A stretch of DNA of 64,000 nucleotides, taken from assembly GCF_016862755.1 (NCBI RefSeq), contig NZ_BONO01000008.1:62001-126000 (forward strand), in the 5' to 3' direction. The stretch is from Cellulomonas pakistanensis (lineage in GTDB: Bacteria > Actinomycetota > Actinomycetes > Actinomycetales > Cellulomonadaceae). The translations under genes and the position numbers were made by a program. The notes under the pieces were generated by a model. It saw only the letters and a list, made by a program, of their open reading frames with translations, had not been told where the DNA came from and made no database searches. Positions 25,852-33,641 of the stretch are shown here, one piece after another (positions within the stretch are counted from its first letter, which is position 1; every line of letters starts with the position of its first letter).

Positions 25852-25928
25852 CCCGGTGCTCCTTCACGGGTGGCCCCGCCGCGCCGGCCCGCCCGAGGAG
25901 CGGCGCCGGCGCGACGGGGGAGCGGGGC

Positions 25929-27278
25929 TCAGGCCCCGCCCGCCATCTCGGCGTTGGCGTTGGACTCGTCGAGCAGCGCCTGCATCTTGGGCTGCGCCTC
26001 CGCGAGGTAGTCCGCCGCGGTCTGCTTGCCGTCGAGCACCGGCTGGATGTTCACCCAGAGCTCGTCGTACCACTCGGCCCCGTAGGTGAAGGAGGCGGGC
26101 ATCGCGCGGCCGTAGTCCTGCACGATGTCGAGGAACTCCTGGCGGTTGGCCGGCTGTGCGTCCGGTGCCGACGCCCACTCCTGCGCCACGTCGATCAGGT
26201 TCGGGATCTGGATGTTCGCGTCGACCAGCGTCTGCTGCGCGTCCGGGTCGGCGGACAGGTAGGTCGCCAGCTGCACCGCGGCGTCGGGGTCGGCCGACGT
26301 GGCGGAGACGCCGATGCCCAGCGAACCGATCCAGGTGGCCGACTCGCCGGTGCTGCCGGCGGGCCAGGGGATCAGGTCGTACTCGAAGTCGAGGTCGTTG
26401 TAGACGCTGACGTCCCACGGCCCGACCGGGAAGAAGCCGATCTCGCCGGCCATCCACCGCTGGTAGGTGTCGAGGGTCGCGGCCTCGGACGCGGACGGGG
26501 TGACGCCGTCGACGTTGGTCAGGTCCGCGAAGTACTGCAGGGCCTCGGCGAACTCGGGGGTGTCGACGGTGACCTCGGTGCGGTCCTCGTTCGTCCAGTC
26601 GCCGCCGTTGCTCCACACCATCGACTGCAGGTTCCACTGCACGTTGAGGCCGGTGCCCCACTGGTCGAGCGCACCGTCGCCGTCGGTGTCGACGGTGAGC
26701 TGCTTCGCGATGTCCCGGAACTCGTCGAACGTCAGCGGGACGTCCGGGTCGGGCAGCGGGATGCCCGCGGCCTCGAGCATCGTCTTGTTGTAGCCGAACG
26801 CGAACGGGCCGACGTCCTTCGGCAGGCCGTACAGCCGGCCCTCGGGCGTGCCCTGGAGCGTCCCGTCGAACCGGTAGGAGTCGACGCCGTACTCCCAGAG
26901 GTCGTCGAGGTCGACGCCGGCCTCCTCGACCTGGTCGGTGATGTCCAGCAGCACGCCGGAGCCGACGTAGGACTGCAGGTTGGCCTGCTCGATGTAGAAC
27001 ACGTCGGGCACCTTGTTGCCGGACACGGCCGCCTGGAGCTTGGTGGCGTACTGGTCGGCGTCCGTCACGGTCATGCGGACCTCGACGCCGGTGTCCTCGG
27101 TGAACTTGTCGATCGCGGCCTGGTACGCGGCCTTCTCGTCCGGGCCGCCCCGGAACATGAACGTCAGGGCGTCGCCGCCGCCGCTCGAGTCGTCGCCTCC
27201 GCCGCCGGTGCCGCACGCCGTCAGGGCGAGCGCCCCGGCGAGGGCCAGGGCCGTCGCCCGCAGGGTCTTGGTGGTCAT
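25929..27278 (-). CDS. Extracellular solute-binding lipoprotein of arabinan ABC importer
   Basis: A 449-residue binding protein with a Sec lipoprotein signal ending in LTAC (Cys22), followed by a Gly/Asp linker. [19 protein letters not shown] opens a family-1 binding fold, and [20 protein letters not shown] is typical of sugar-binding members. It leads the minus-strand operon binding protein-permease-permease-GH43-DUF624. It is divergent from the GH51 gene across a 285-bp region that carries LacI-type operators. The arabino-oligosaccharide substrate is inferred from context only. Confidence 0.88.
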   Translation of the reverse strand: MTTKTLRATALALAGALALTACGTGGGGDDSSGGGDALTFMFRGGPDEKAAYQAAIDKFTEDTGVEVRMTVTDADQYATKLQAAVSGNKVPDVFYIEQANLQSYVGSGVLLDITDQVEEAGVDLDDLWEYGVDSYRFDGTLQGTPEGRLYGLPKDVGPFAFGYNKTMLEAAGIPLPDPDVPLTFDEFRDIAKQLTVDTDGDGALDQWGTGLNVQWNLQSMVWSNGGDWTNEDRTEVTVDTPEFAEALQYFADLTNVDGVTPSASEAATLDTYQRWMAGEIGFFPVGPWDVSVYNDLDFEYDLIPWPAGSTGESATWIGSLGIGVSATSADPDAAVQLATYLSADPDAQQTLVDANIQIPNLIDVAQEWASAPDAQPANRQEFLDIVQDYGRAMPASFTYGAEWYDELWVNIQPVLDGKQTAADYLAEAQPKMQALLDESNANAEMAGGA

Positions 27279-27377
27279 CGCGCCGTTGCCTCCACTCGTG
27301 GACCGGGCGAGGTCGAGCGCGCGCCGGTGCCGCCGTCGGTGGCGGACCGGGTTCGAGGGCGGCTCTGACCTCGTGTT

Positions 27378-27404
27378 CTACATCGTTGCACTACAACGAT
27401 GGAG
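27378..27404. promoter_or_regulatory. Paired LacI-type operators on the importer side
   Basis: Two 14-bp sites lie back to back in opposite orientation: 27378-27391 (CTACATCGTTG, 12 of 14 to the perfect site) and 27391-27404 (CTACAACGATGGAG, 13 of 14). A minus-strand promoter, TTGACC at 27429-27434 with -10 CACTCT at 27405-27410, would start transcription inside the second site. Binding there should block the importer operon. Confidence 0.6.
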
Positions 27405-27487
27405 AGAGTGGCACGCGTCACGCCGGGCGGTCAAGCAACGGTTTGGTCACGGTCGGGGGCGGGTGGGTGAGCGTCGAGGTGCGATGG

Positions 27488-27535
27488 TTGACGGGCTCCG
27501 CCGGCGCGGGGCACGATCGGCCTACAACGATGTAG
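27488..27535 (+). promoter_or_regulatory. GH51 promoter overlapped by LacI-type operator
   Basis: TTGACG (27488-27493), an 18-nt spacer and CACGAT (27512-27517) place the start near 27524. CTACAACGATGTAG at 27522-27535 is an almost perfect CG-centred palindrome covering that start. This is the best match to the operator consensus in the window. The remaining sequence between here and 27405 shows no gene. Confidence 0.62.
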
Positions 27536-27563
27536 ACATGGACAGCGAAGGAGCTGCGCCCCC

Positions 27564-29072
27564 ATGACCACCGTCACCCTCACGATCGACCCGGCGTTCC
27601 GGGTCGGCCCGGTCCGCCGCCGCACGTTCGGCGCGTTCGTCGAGCACCTCGGCCGCTGCGTCTACACCGGCATCCACGACCCGGAGCACCCCTCCGCCGA
27701 CGCCGACGGGTTCCGCGGCGACGTCATCGACCTGACCCGCGAGCTCGGTGTCTCGACGGTGCGCTACCCGGGCGGCAACTTCGTCTCCGGCTACCGGTGG
27801 GAGGACGGCGTCGGCCCGCGCGACCAGCGGCCCCGCCGGCTCGACCTGGCGTGGCACTCGACCGAGCCGAACCTGGTCGGCGTCGACGAGTTCATGCGGT
27901 GGACGAAGGCCTCCGGCACCGAGGCGATGATGGCCGTCAACCTCGGCACGCGCGGCGTCCAGGAGGCGCTCGACCTGCTGGAGTACTGCAACGTCAGGGG
28001 CGGCACCGCGCTGTCCGACCAGCGGCGCGCGAACGGCGCCCCCGAGCCCTACGACATCAAGCTCTGGTGCCTCGGCAACGAGATGGACGGCCCCTGGCAG
28101 ATCGGGCACAAGACCGCGCACGAGTACGGCCGGCTCGCCGCCGAGACCGCCCGCGCCATGCGGATGATCCAGCCCGACCTGGAGCTCGTGGCGTGCGGCT
28201 CGTCCGGCGTGCCGATCCCGACGTTCGGCCAGTGGGAGCAGACGGTGCTCTCCGAGACCTACGAGTACGTCGACATGATCTCGGCGCACGCGTACTACGC
28301 CGAGGAGGACGGCGACCTCGGTTCGTTCCTGGCCTCGGCCGTCGACATGGACCACTTCATCGACTCGGTGACGGCGGTGGCCGACGGCGTCCGCGCGCAC
28401 AAGAAGATCGCGAAGCGGATCCACATCTCGTTCGACGAGTGGAACGTCTGGTACCAGAAGCGCGCCGAGTCGGTGCCGCCGTCGGGCGACGACTGGCCGG
28501 TGGCGCCCGTGCTGCTCGAGGACAAGTACAACGTCGCCGACGCGGTCGTGGTCGGCAACCTGCTGATCTCGCTGCTCCGGCACACCGACCGGGTGCACTC
28601 CGCGTCCCTCGCCCAGCTGGTCAACGTGATCGCGCCGATCATGACCGAGCCCGGCGGCCGGATCTGGAGGCAGACGACGTTCCACCCGTTCGCGCAGGCG
28701 TCGCAGTACGCGACCGGCGAGGTGCTGCAGGTGGCCGTCGAGGCGCCGACGTACGAGACCGCCAAGTTCGGCGACGCCCCGCTGGTCGACGCCGTGGCGA
28801 CCCGGGACCCGGAGACCGGCGCTGTCGCGCTGTTCGCCGTCAACCGGTCGACGACCGAGACGGTGACCCTCGAGGTCGACACCCGGTCGATCCCCGGGCT
28901 GCGGGTGGTCGGCGCCACCACGCTGTCCAACCCGGACCACACCTGGGTCGCCACCGCGGACGACGACACCGCCGTGCTGCCCCGGGCCAACGACTCCGCG
29001 ACGGTCGACGGCGGGCGGCTCACCGTCCAGGTGCCGCCGGTGTCGTGGAACGTCGTCCGGCTCGGTGCCTGA
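27564..29072 (+). CDS. abfA: GH51 alpha-L-arabinofuranosidase
   Basis: A 502-residue cytoplasmic enzyme, the usual length for GH51, with no signal peptide. It releases arabinofuranose from arabinan or arabinoxylan fragments. Family landmarks: FGAFVEHLGRCVYTGI, YPGGNFVSGYRWEDGVGP, CLGNEMDGPW with the acid/base Glu near 173, and ISFDEWNVWY with the nucleophile Glu near 292. A C-terminal beta domain follows the barrel. GAAGGAG lies upstream of the ATG. Its 3' end overlaps the secreted GH43 gene by 8 bp, so the two are cotranscribed. Confidence 0.95.
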   Translation: MTTVTLTIDPAFRVGPVRRRTFGAFVEHLGRCVYTGIHDPEHPSADADGFRGDVIDLTRELGVSTVRYPGGNFVSGYRWEDGVGPRDQRPRRLDLAWHSTEPNLVGVDEFMRWTKASGTEAMMAVNLGTRGVQEALDLLEYCNVRGGTALSDQRRANGAPEPYDIKLWCLGNEMDGPWQIGHKTAHEYGRLAAETARAMRMIQPDLELVACGSSGVPIPTFGQWEQTVLSETYEYVDMISAHAYYAEEDGDLGSFLASAVDMDHFIDSVTAVADGVRAHKKIAKRIHISFDEWNVWYQKRAESVPPSGDDWPVAPVLLEDKYNVADAVVVGNLLISLLRHTDRVHSASLAQLVNVIAPIMTEPGGRIWRQTTFHPFAQASQYATGEVLQVAVEAPTYETAKFGDAPLVDAVATRDPETGAVALFAVNRSTTETVTLEVDTRSIPGLRVVGATTLSNPDHTWVATADDDTAVLPRANDSATVDGGRLTVQVPPVSWNVVRLGA

Positions 29073-30150
29073 CGGCGCTGCCGCCGCCGGCGCCCCGCCG
29101 TCCCGTCCCCGCCGCCGCGGCCTGCTGGTCGCGGCGGCGGTGATGGCCGTCGCGCTCGCGGCGGCCGGGGGCGTGGCGGTCGCGGCGCGCGCCGGGGCCG
29201 AGCCCGCGGCCACGGACCTCCCGGTCGCGGGCGACGTCGGCGTCCACGACCCGGCGCTGGTCGTCGGCGAGGGCGACGACCCCTGGTACGTGTACTCGAC
29301 CGGCGACGAGCGGGAGAACGCCGGCGCCGTGCAGGTCCGCCGGTCGACCGACCGCGGCGCGACGTGGGAGTACGTCGGCACCGCGTGGGGGCCGTCGGAC
29401 GCCCCGCGGTGGGCCCAGGAGGCCGTGCCGGGGGTCGTGAACTACTGGGCGCCCGAGCTCCACGAGCACGACGGCACCTGGTACCTCTACTACGCGGCGT
29501 CGACGTTCGGGTCGAACCGGTCGGTCATCGGCCTGCGCACCAGCCCCACCCTCGACCCCGACGACCCGGACTACGGCTGGGTGGACCGGGGCGAGGTGTG
29601 GCGGTCCGAGCCCACCGACGGCTACAACGCGATCGACCCCGGCATCGTGGAGGACGCCGACGGCACGCCCTGGCTGGTGTTCGGGTCGTACTGGTCGGGG
29701 ATCCAGGTGGTCGAGCTGGCCTGGCCGGACGGGCTGCCCGCGGCGGGCACGACGCCGGTCGGGCTCGCGAGCCGGCTGTCCGCGCCGCACGCGATCGAGG
29801 CGCCGTACGTCGTCGAGCACGACGGCTGGTACTACCTGCTGGTCTCCCAGGACGCGTGCTGCCAGGGCACCGACTCGACCTACCGGATCGCGGTCGGGCG
29901 GTCGCGGGACGTCACCGGGCCGTACGTCACGCGGGACGGCACGGACCTGCTGCTCGACGGCGGGGACGTCCTGCTGGAGTCGGCCGGGGACCGGGTGGGC
30001 CCGGGCGGGCAGTCGGCGTCGCGCGGCGTGCTGGCCTACCACTACTACGACGCGGCCACGGGCGGGACCCCGACGCTGGGCCTGCGCGAGATCGCCTGGG
30101 ACGCCGAGGGCTGGCCGGTGCTGGCGACCGCGGACGAGCAGCCGGGCTGA
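29065..30150 (+). CDS. Secreted GH43 arabinanase/arabinosidase
   Basis: A 361-residue propeller hydrolase with an N-terminal export signal or membrane anchor: PRRRG, then a hydrophobic run (about 19-45), ending in AVAARAGA. Catalytic candidates are the Asp in VHDPALV, the Asp in AIDPGIVED and the Glu in AIEAPYVV, all intact. YWAPELHEHDGTWYLYYAAS and CCQGTDSTYRIAVGRS are typical of endo-1,5-arabinanases and related exo-enzymes. It should act outside the cell, producing oligosaccharides for the neighbouring importer. The GTG start overlaps the GH51 gene. Palindromic copy 3 follows its stop. Confidence 0.88.
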   Translation: MPDGAAAAGAPPSRPRRRGLLVAAAVMAVALAAAGGVAVAARAGAEPAATDLPVAGDVGVHDPALVVGEGDDPWYVYSTGDERENAGAVQVRRSTDRGATWEYVGTAWGPSDAPRWAQEAVPGVVNYWAPELHEHDGTWYLYYAASTFGSNRSVIGLRTSPTLDPDDPDYGWVDRGEVWRSEPTDGYNAIDPGIVEDADGTPWLVFGSYWSGIQVVELAWPDGLPAAGTTPVGLASRLSAPHAIEAPYVVEHDGWYYLLVSQDACCQGTDSTYRIAVGRSRDVTGPYVTRDGTDLLLDGGDVLLESAGDRVGPGGQSASRGVLAYHYYDAATGGTPTLGLREIAWDAEGWPVLATADEQPG

Positions 30151-30174
30151 CCGGTCGGGCCCGCCGACCGGGTC

Positions 30175-30230
30175 CCAGTGGAGCGTTCTGCCCGGCACGC
30201 CGGTGCGTGTCGGGCAGAACGCTCCACTCG
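30175..30230. repeat. Dispersed palindromic element, copy 3 (convergent gene ends)
   Basis: Arms 30175-30200 and 30205-30230 pair at 24 of 26 positions around loop CGGT. The middle segment is GTTCTGCCCG, as in copy 2. It lies exactly between the stop codons of the secreted GH43 gene and the converging GNAT gene. Confidence 0.87.
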
Positions 30231-30244
30231 AGCGGGCGTGCGGG

Positions 30245-30799
30245 TCAGAGCGCGCGGTGCAGGACCAGGTCGTGGTGCACCTGGTCGCCGACCTGGAACG
30301 TGCGCTCGCCGACGACCTCGAAGCCCGACCGCCGGTAGAACGCCTGCGCGCGGAGGTTCTCGCCGTTGACGCCGAGCCAGATCCCGGCGGCGTCCCGCGC
30401 GCGGGCGGCGTCCAGGCTCGCGGCCATCAGCGCCGCGGCCACCCCGCCGCCGTGCCGGCCGGGCAGGACGTAGCACTTGCTGAGCTCGACGGTCGGGCGC
30501 AGCGGGACGGCCGCGGCGACCTCGGCGGCGTACGGCTCGCCGGCGACCAGCATCGTGTAGCCGACCAGCGCGCCGTCCTCGTCGGCGACCAGCAGGTCCC
30601 GGGTCGGGTCGGCGAGGTAGGCCCCGAAGTGCTCCTCGGTGAGGTTCGCGCCGATGAACGCGGCGTGGTCCTCGGGCGTCGACGACGGCGGGCACGCGAG
30701 CGGGAACGTCGCGGCGGCCAGGTCGGCGAGCGGCCCGGCCTCGTCGGGGCGCGCGGCGCGGACCTCCGGCGGGTCCGCCGCGGCACCGGCGGCGGTCAC
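30245..30799 (-). CDS. GNAT family N-acetyltransferase
   Basis: A 184-residue acyl-CoA-dependent transferase. VELSKCYVLPGRHGGGVAAAL (about 113-133) contains the acetyl-CoA pyrophosphate loop (R-x-x-G-x-A), and GVNGENLRAQAFYRRSGFEVV is the C-terminal GNAT signature. The substrate is unknown. The GTG start at 30799 overlaps the stop of the HAD phosphatase gene by 4 bp, so it is translated second in a two-gene unit. Confidence 0.87.
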   Translation of the reverse strand: MTAAGAAADPPEVRAARPDEAGPLADLAAATFPLACPPSSTPEDHAAFIGANLTEEHFGAYLADPTRDLLVADEDGALVGYTMLVAGEPYAAEVAAAVPLRPTVELSKCYVLPGRHGGGVAAALMAASLDAARARDAAGIWLGVNGENLRAQAFYRRSGFEVVGERTFQVGDQVHHDLVLHRAL

Positions 30800-31632
30800 C
30801 GGGCGCCCCAGCGCGACCGGATCGCCCGGCGCGCGGTCCGCACGACGAGGCCCAGCACCCAGGCCGACCCCGCGATCGTCGCCGCGTCCACCCCGCGCCG
30901 CGTGGCGTTGCGGCGGCCGCGGAACTCGCGCATCGGCCAGCCGACCTCCGCCGCGTGCTTGCGCAGGCGGCCGTCGGGGTTGATGGCGCAGGGGAAGCCG
31001 ACCTCGGACAGGATCGGCACGTCGTTCGTCGAGTCGCCGTACGCGAACGACCGCTCCAGGTCCAGGCCCTCGCGGTCGGCCAGCGCCCGGACGGCCTCGG
31101 CCTTGGCCCGGCCGTGCAGCAGGTCGCCGACCAGCCGGCCGGTGTAGAAGCCGTCCTTGTGCTCGGCGATCGTGCCGAGCGCCCCCGTCGCGCCGAGCCG
31201 GCGGGCGATGATGTCGGCGATCTCGGTCGGCGTGGCCGTCACCAGCCACACCTCGTGCCCGGCGCGCAGGTGCTGGTCCAGCAGGCGCTGCGTGCCCGGG
31301 AAGATCCGCAGGGACAGCACCTCGTCGTAGATGTCTTCGGCGATCGCGACCACCTCGGCGACCGAGCGGCCGTGCATGATCTCGAGCGCGCGCTGGCGCA
31401 CCTCGTCGATCTGCTGCCGGTTCTCGCCGAACGTCAGGTAGCGGATCTGGTGCACCGCGAACCGCACGATGTCCGCGCGCTGGAAGAACCCGCGGCGGTA
31501 CAGGCCGACGGCCAGGTGGAACGAGCTCGCCCCCCGGATGATCGTGTTGTCCACGTCGAAGAAGGCGGCGACCCGGCCCACCGGCGCCGTCGGCGCGGGC
31601 GCGCCGGTCGAGGGCTCGGTGGGATCGGGCAC
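30796..31632 (-). CDS. HAD-IB family phosphatase (SerB/PSP-like)
   Basis: A 278-residue hydrolase. The nucleophile motif is AFFDVDNTII (about 22-31), motif II is LVTATPTEIA and the C-terminal acidic motif is YGDSTNDVPIL. Motif I is D-V-D rather than D-x-D-G-T, as usual for HAD-IB members annotated near phosphoserine phosphatase. The substrate is not evident, and the C-terminal 50 residues include a basic region and a possible membrane-associated helix. It is divergent from the glutaredoxin-like gene with only 34 bp between them. Confidence 0.88.
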   Translation of the reverse strand: MPDPTEPSTGAPAPTAPVGRVAAFFDVDNTIIRGASSFHLAVGLYRRGFFQRADIVRFAVHQIRYLTFGENRQQIDEVRQRALEIMHGRSVAEVVAIAEDIYDEVLSLRIFPGTQRLLDQHLRAGHEVWLVTATPTEIADIIARRLGATGALGTIAEHKDGFYTGRLVGDLLHGRAKAEAVRALADREGLDLERSFAYGDSTNDVPILSEVGFPCAINPDGRLRKHAAEVGWPMREFRGRRNATRRGVDAATIAGSAWVLGLVVRTARRAIRSRWGAR

Positions 31633-31654
31633 GCGGCCACTGTAGCCACCGACC

Positions 31655-31660
31655 TAGGCT
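31655..31660 (+). promoter_or_regulatory. -10 box of leaderless promoter (glutaredoxin-like gene)
   Basis: TAGGCT ends 6 nt before the GTG at 31667, with no ribosome site between. Transcription should begin at or next to the start codon. Confidence 0.5.
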
Positions 31661-31666
31661 CGTGCC

Positions 31667-31957
31667 GTGCCGACCCCTCCCGCCGAGACCGAGCCCCGCG
31701 TCGTCCTGTACTCCCGCGCCGGCTGCCACCTGTGCGACACGGCCCGCGACCTGGTCGCCGCCGTGGCCGCCGAGCGCGGCGCGACGTGGGCGGAGGTGGA
31801 CGTCGACTCCGGCGGCACCGCCGCCGACGGGCGGTCGCTCGCGGCCGCGTACGGCGAGCTGCTGCCGGTCGTCGAGGTGGACGGCGCGCGGGTCGGCTAC
31901 TGGCAGATCGACCGCGACCGGCTCGTCGACGCCCTCGCGGCGCCGCGTCGGGCCTAG
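31667..31957 (+). CDS. Glutaredoxin family protein
   Basis: A 96-residue thioredoxin-fold protein with VVLYSRAGCHLCDTARDLVA, giving the active-site motif C-H-L-C (residues about 20-23) in place of the classical CPYC. The cis-proline region is ELLPVVEVDGARV. Family members reduce disulfides or act with redox regulators. It lies directly before rex, and its TAG stop is also the first half of the rex -10 box. GTG start, apparently leaderless. Confidence 0.87.
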   Translation: MPTPPAETEPRVVLYSRAGCHLCDTARDLVAAVAAERGATWAEVDVDSGGTAADGRSLAAAYGELLPVVEVDGARVGYWQIDRDRLVDALAAPRRA

Positions 31958-31960
31958 GCT
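31955..31960 (+). promoter_or_regulatory. -10 box of leaderless rex promoter
   Basis: TAGGCT, identical to the box before the upstream gene, ends 6 nt before the rex GTG. It includes the stop codon of the glutaredoxin-like gene. No Rex operator is visible here, so autoregulation at this spot is not supported. Confidence 0.5.
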
Positions 31961-31966
31961 GTCGCC

Positions 31967-32668
31967 GTGCGAGCCCTGCCGCCGACCACCGTCGCCCGCC
32001 TGCCGGGGTACCTGCGCTCCCTCGGCGGCCTCGCGTCGGAGGGCGTGACCACGACGTCGTCCGACCAGCTCGCCGAGCTCGTCGGCGCGTCCCCCGCGCA
32101 GCTGCGCAAGGACCTGTCCTACCTCGGCGCGGGCGGCCGGCGCGGCGTCGGGTACGAGGTCGACCACCTGCGCCGGCAGATCGCGCAGGCGCTCGGCATG
32201 ACCGAGGAGCGCCGCGTCGTCATCGTCGGCATCGGCAACCTCGGCCAGGCGCTCGCGGCGTACTCCGGGTTCGCGGACCGCGGGTTCGTGCTGGTCGGGC
32301 TGTTCGACACCGACCCCGCGCTGGTCGGCACCGAGGTCGGCGGGCACGTCGTGCAGCACGTCGACGGCCTGGAGCGCGCGGTCGAGGAGCAGGAGGCGAG
32401 CGTGGCGATCGTCGCGACGCCGGCCTCCGCCGCGCAGCCCACCACGGACCGGCTGGTCTCGGCCGGCGTGACCGGCATCCTCAACTTCGCGCCGCGCACC
32501 GTCCGGGTGCCCGACGGCGTGGACGTCCGCGAGGTCGACCTGGGCTCGGAGCTGCAGATCCTGGGGTTCCACGCGCGCCAGCGCTCGGGCGCGGCGGCCC
32601 CGGCGGAGCCCGCCGGCCCGGCGGTCGAGCCGGCCCCCGAGCCGGAGCCGGTCCCCGCCGCCGACTGA
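31967..32668 (+). CDS. rex: Redox-sensing transcriptional repressor Rex
   Basis: A 233-residue homodimeric repressor that senses the NADH/NAD+ ratio. The N-terminal winged helix reads VARLPGYLRSLGGL...SSDQLAELVGASPAQLRKDLSYLG (about 6-50). The C-terminal Rossmann domain has VVIVGIGNLGQALAAYSGF, followed by GLFDTDPALVG. NADH binding releases it from DNA. The C-terminus has an extra Ala/Pro/Glu-rich tail after about 205. A matching Rex operator stands before the menJ-nuo operon at 51972, linking this gene to complex I expression. GTG start, predicted leaderless. Confidence 0.95.
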   Translation: MRALPPTTVARLPGYLRSLGGLASEGVTTTSSDQLAELVGASPAQLRKDLSYLGAGGRRGVGYEVDHLRRQIAQALGMTEERRVVIVGIGNLGQALAAYSGFADRGFVLVGLFDTDPALVGTEVGGHVVQHVDGLERAVEEQEASVAIVATPASAAQPTTDRLVSAGVTGILNFAPRTVRVPDGVDVREVDLGSELQILGFHARQRSGAAAPAEPAGPAVEPAPEPEPVPAAD

Positions 32669-32741
32669 CCGCGCGCCCGGCACGGTCGCCGACCCGGTCG
32701 CGGCGCGGCGCCGCCGACCGGCGCCCCACGTCCGCCTCGGG

Positions 32742-32816
32742 CGCCGAGCGGGCACCGGACACGTCGACTGGGCAACCAGGGGATGCCCGCTCGACGCGTC
32801 CGGTGCTTACTCGGCG
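32742..32816. repeat. Large nested inverted repeat downstream of rex
   Basis: Arms 32742-32767 and 32791-32816 pair at 22 of 26 positions. The 23-nt loop contains a second small hairpin (GGGCA with TGCCC). The arm length equals that of the five-copy palindrome family, and CGAGCGG...CGGACACG loosely recalls it, but the middle differs, so I list it separately. Confidence 0.7.
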
Positions 32817-32847
32817 AGCGCGACGCCGGCGCGCCCCGGACGTGCGA

Positions 32848-32894
32848 GAGGGCCCGGTCGATCGCGGCAGGGGTGCGCGATCGACCGGGCCCTC
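32848..32894. terminator. Perfect 19-bp hairpin between rex and yceI
   Basis: Arms 32848-32866 and 32876-32894 are perfectly complementary, with a 9-nt loop GCAGGGGTG. It lies between converging genes and can serve both strands. Confidence 0.8.
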
Positions 32895-32899
32895 ACGGG

Positions 32900-32940
32900 C
32901 GCCGGCTCCCGGTGCGCGTGCGGCGCACCGGGAGCCGGCG
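32900..32940. terminator. Perfect 18-bp hairpin at the yceI 3' end
   Basis: Arms 32900-32917 and 32923-32940 are fully complementary around a 5-nt loop GTGCG. It starts 14 nt after the yceI stop on the minus strand and is the most likely terminator of yceI. With the two preceding structures it makes three stacked hairpins in the 286-bp gap. Confidence 0.8.
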
Positions 32941-32954
32941 GGTCGTGCCGAGGG

Positions 32955-33509
32955 TCAGGCCGCCTTGATGGCGGAGACCTCGAGGTTGATGACGACCTTG
33001 TCGCTCACCAGGACGCCGCCGGCCTCGAGGGCCGCGTTCCAGGTGATGCCGAACTCCTTGCGGGAGATCGTCACGGAGGAGGAGAAGCCGGCGCGCTGGT
33101 TGCCGAACGGGTCGGTGGCCGCGCCGCCGAACTCGGTGGCCAGGTCGACGGACTTGGTCACGCCGTTGATGGTGAGGTCGCCGGTCACGACGTAGTCCTC
33201 GCCGTCCGCGCGGACCGCGGTCGAGGCGAAGGTCCACTCGCCGAACTTCTCCAGGTCGAAGAAGTCGGCCGACTTGAGGTGGCCGTCGCGGCCCGCGTCG
33301 CCGGTGTTGATGGTCGACGGGTCGAGGGCGGCGGTCACGCCGGAGAGGGTCAGGTCCTCGGCGACGGTGATGGTGCCGGAGGTCACCGCGACGGTGCCGC
33401 GGACCTTGGAGATGCCCGCGTGGCGGACGGTGAAGGACGCCTCGGTGTGCGAGGGGTCGATCGTCCAGGTGCCGGCGGTCAGGGCGGTGGGGAGCGTCGT
33501 GGTCGACAT
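32955..33509 (-). CDS. YceI family lipid-binding protein
   Basis: A 184-residue lipocalin-like protein without a signal peptide, hence probably cytoplasmic. GTWTIDPSHTEASFTVRHAGI is the YceI signature, DGHLKSADFFDLEKFG and DLTINGVTKSVDL follow, and ITWNAALEAGGVLVSDKV closes the barrel. Family members bind polyisoprenoids such as quinone precursors. It is divergent from a MarR gene whose likely operator overlaps this promoter region. AGGAGG lies 6 nt before the ATG. Confidence 0.93.
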   Translation of the reverse strand: MSTTTLPTALTAGTWTIDPSHTEASFTVRHAGISKVRGTVAVTSGTITVAEDLTLSGVTAALDPSTINTGDAGRDGHLKSADFFDLEKFGEWTFASTAVRADGEDYVVTGDLTINGVTKSVDLATEFGGAATDPFGNQRAGFSSSVTISRKEFGITWNAALEAGGVLVSDKVVINLEVSAIKAA

Positions 33510-33527
33510 GGGTGCCTCCTGCGTTTG

Positions 33528-33563
33528 GTTGAAGCATCAACTGCGGTTAGTTGAGATTTCTAC
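33528..33563. promoter_or_regulatory. Tandem MarR-like operators between yceI and marR
   Basis: GTTGAAGCATCAAC at 33528-33541 is followed by a weaker copy at 33550-33563 (GTTGA-N4-TCTAC), 22 bp apart start to start, about two helical turns. The stronger copy matches the site before the LLM oxidoreductase gene (12011-12024), including the flanking TG before GTTGA. It is the likely autoregulatory site of the adjacent MarR protein. Confidence 0.62.
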
Positions 33564-33641
33564 TACAGTGGGATCCGCTGCGCAAGGCCTGTGGGACGAT
33601 CAGCCACCGACGTCACAGACGGCCGCGGGAGGAGGACGGCG

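Noticed and set aside
31940..31966. Rex autoregulatory site before rex
   Set aside because: No TGTGAA-N4-TTCACA-like sequence is present in the short gap or the end of the preceding gene.
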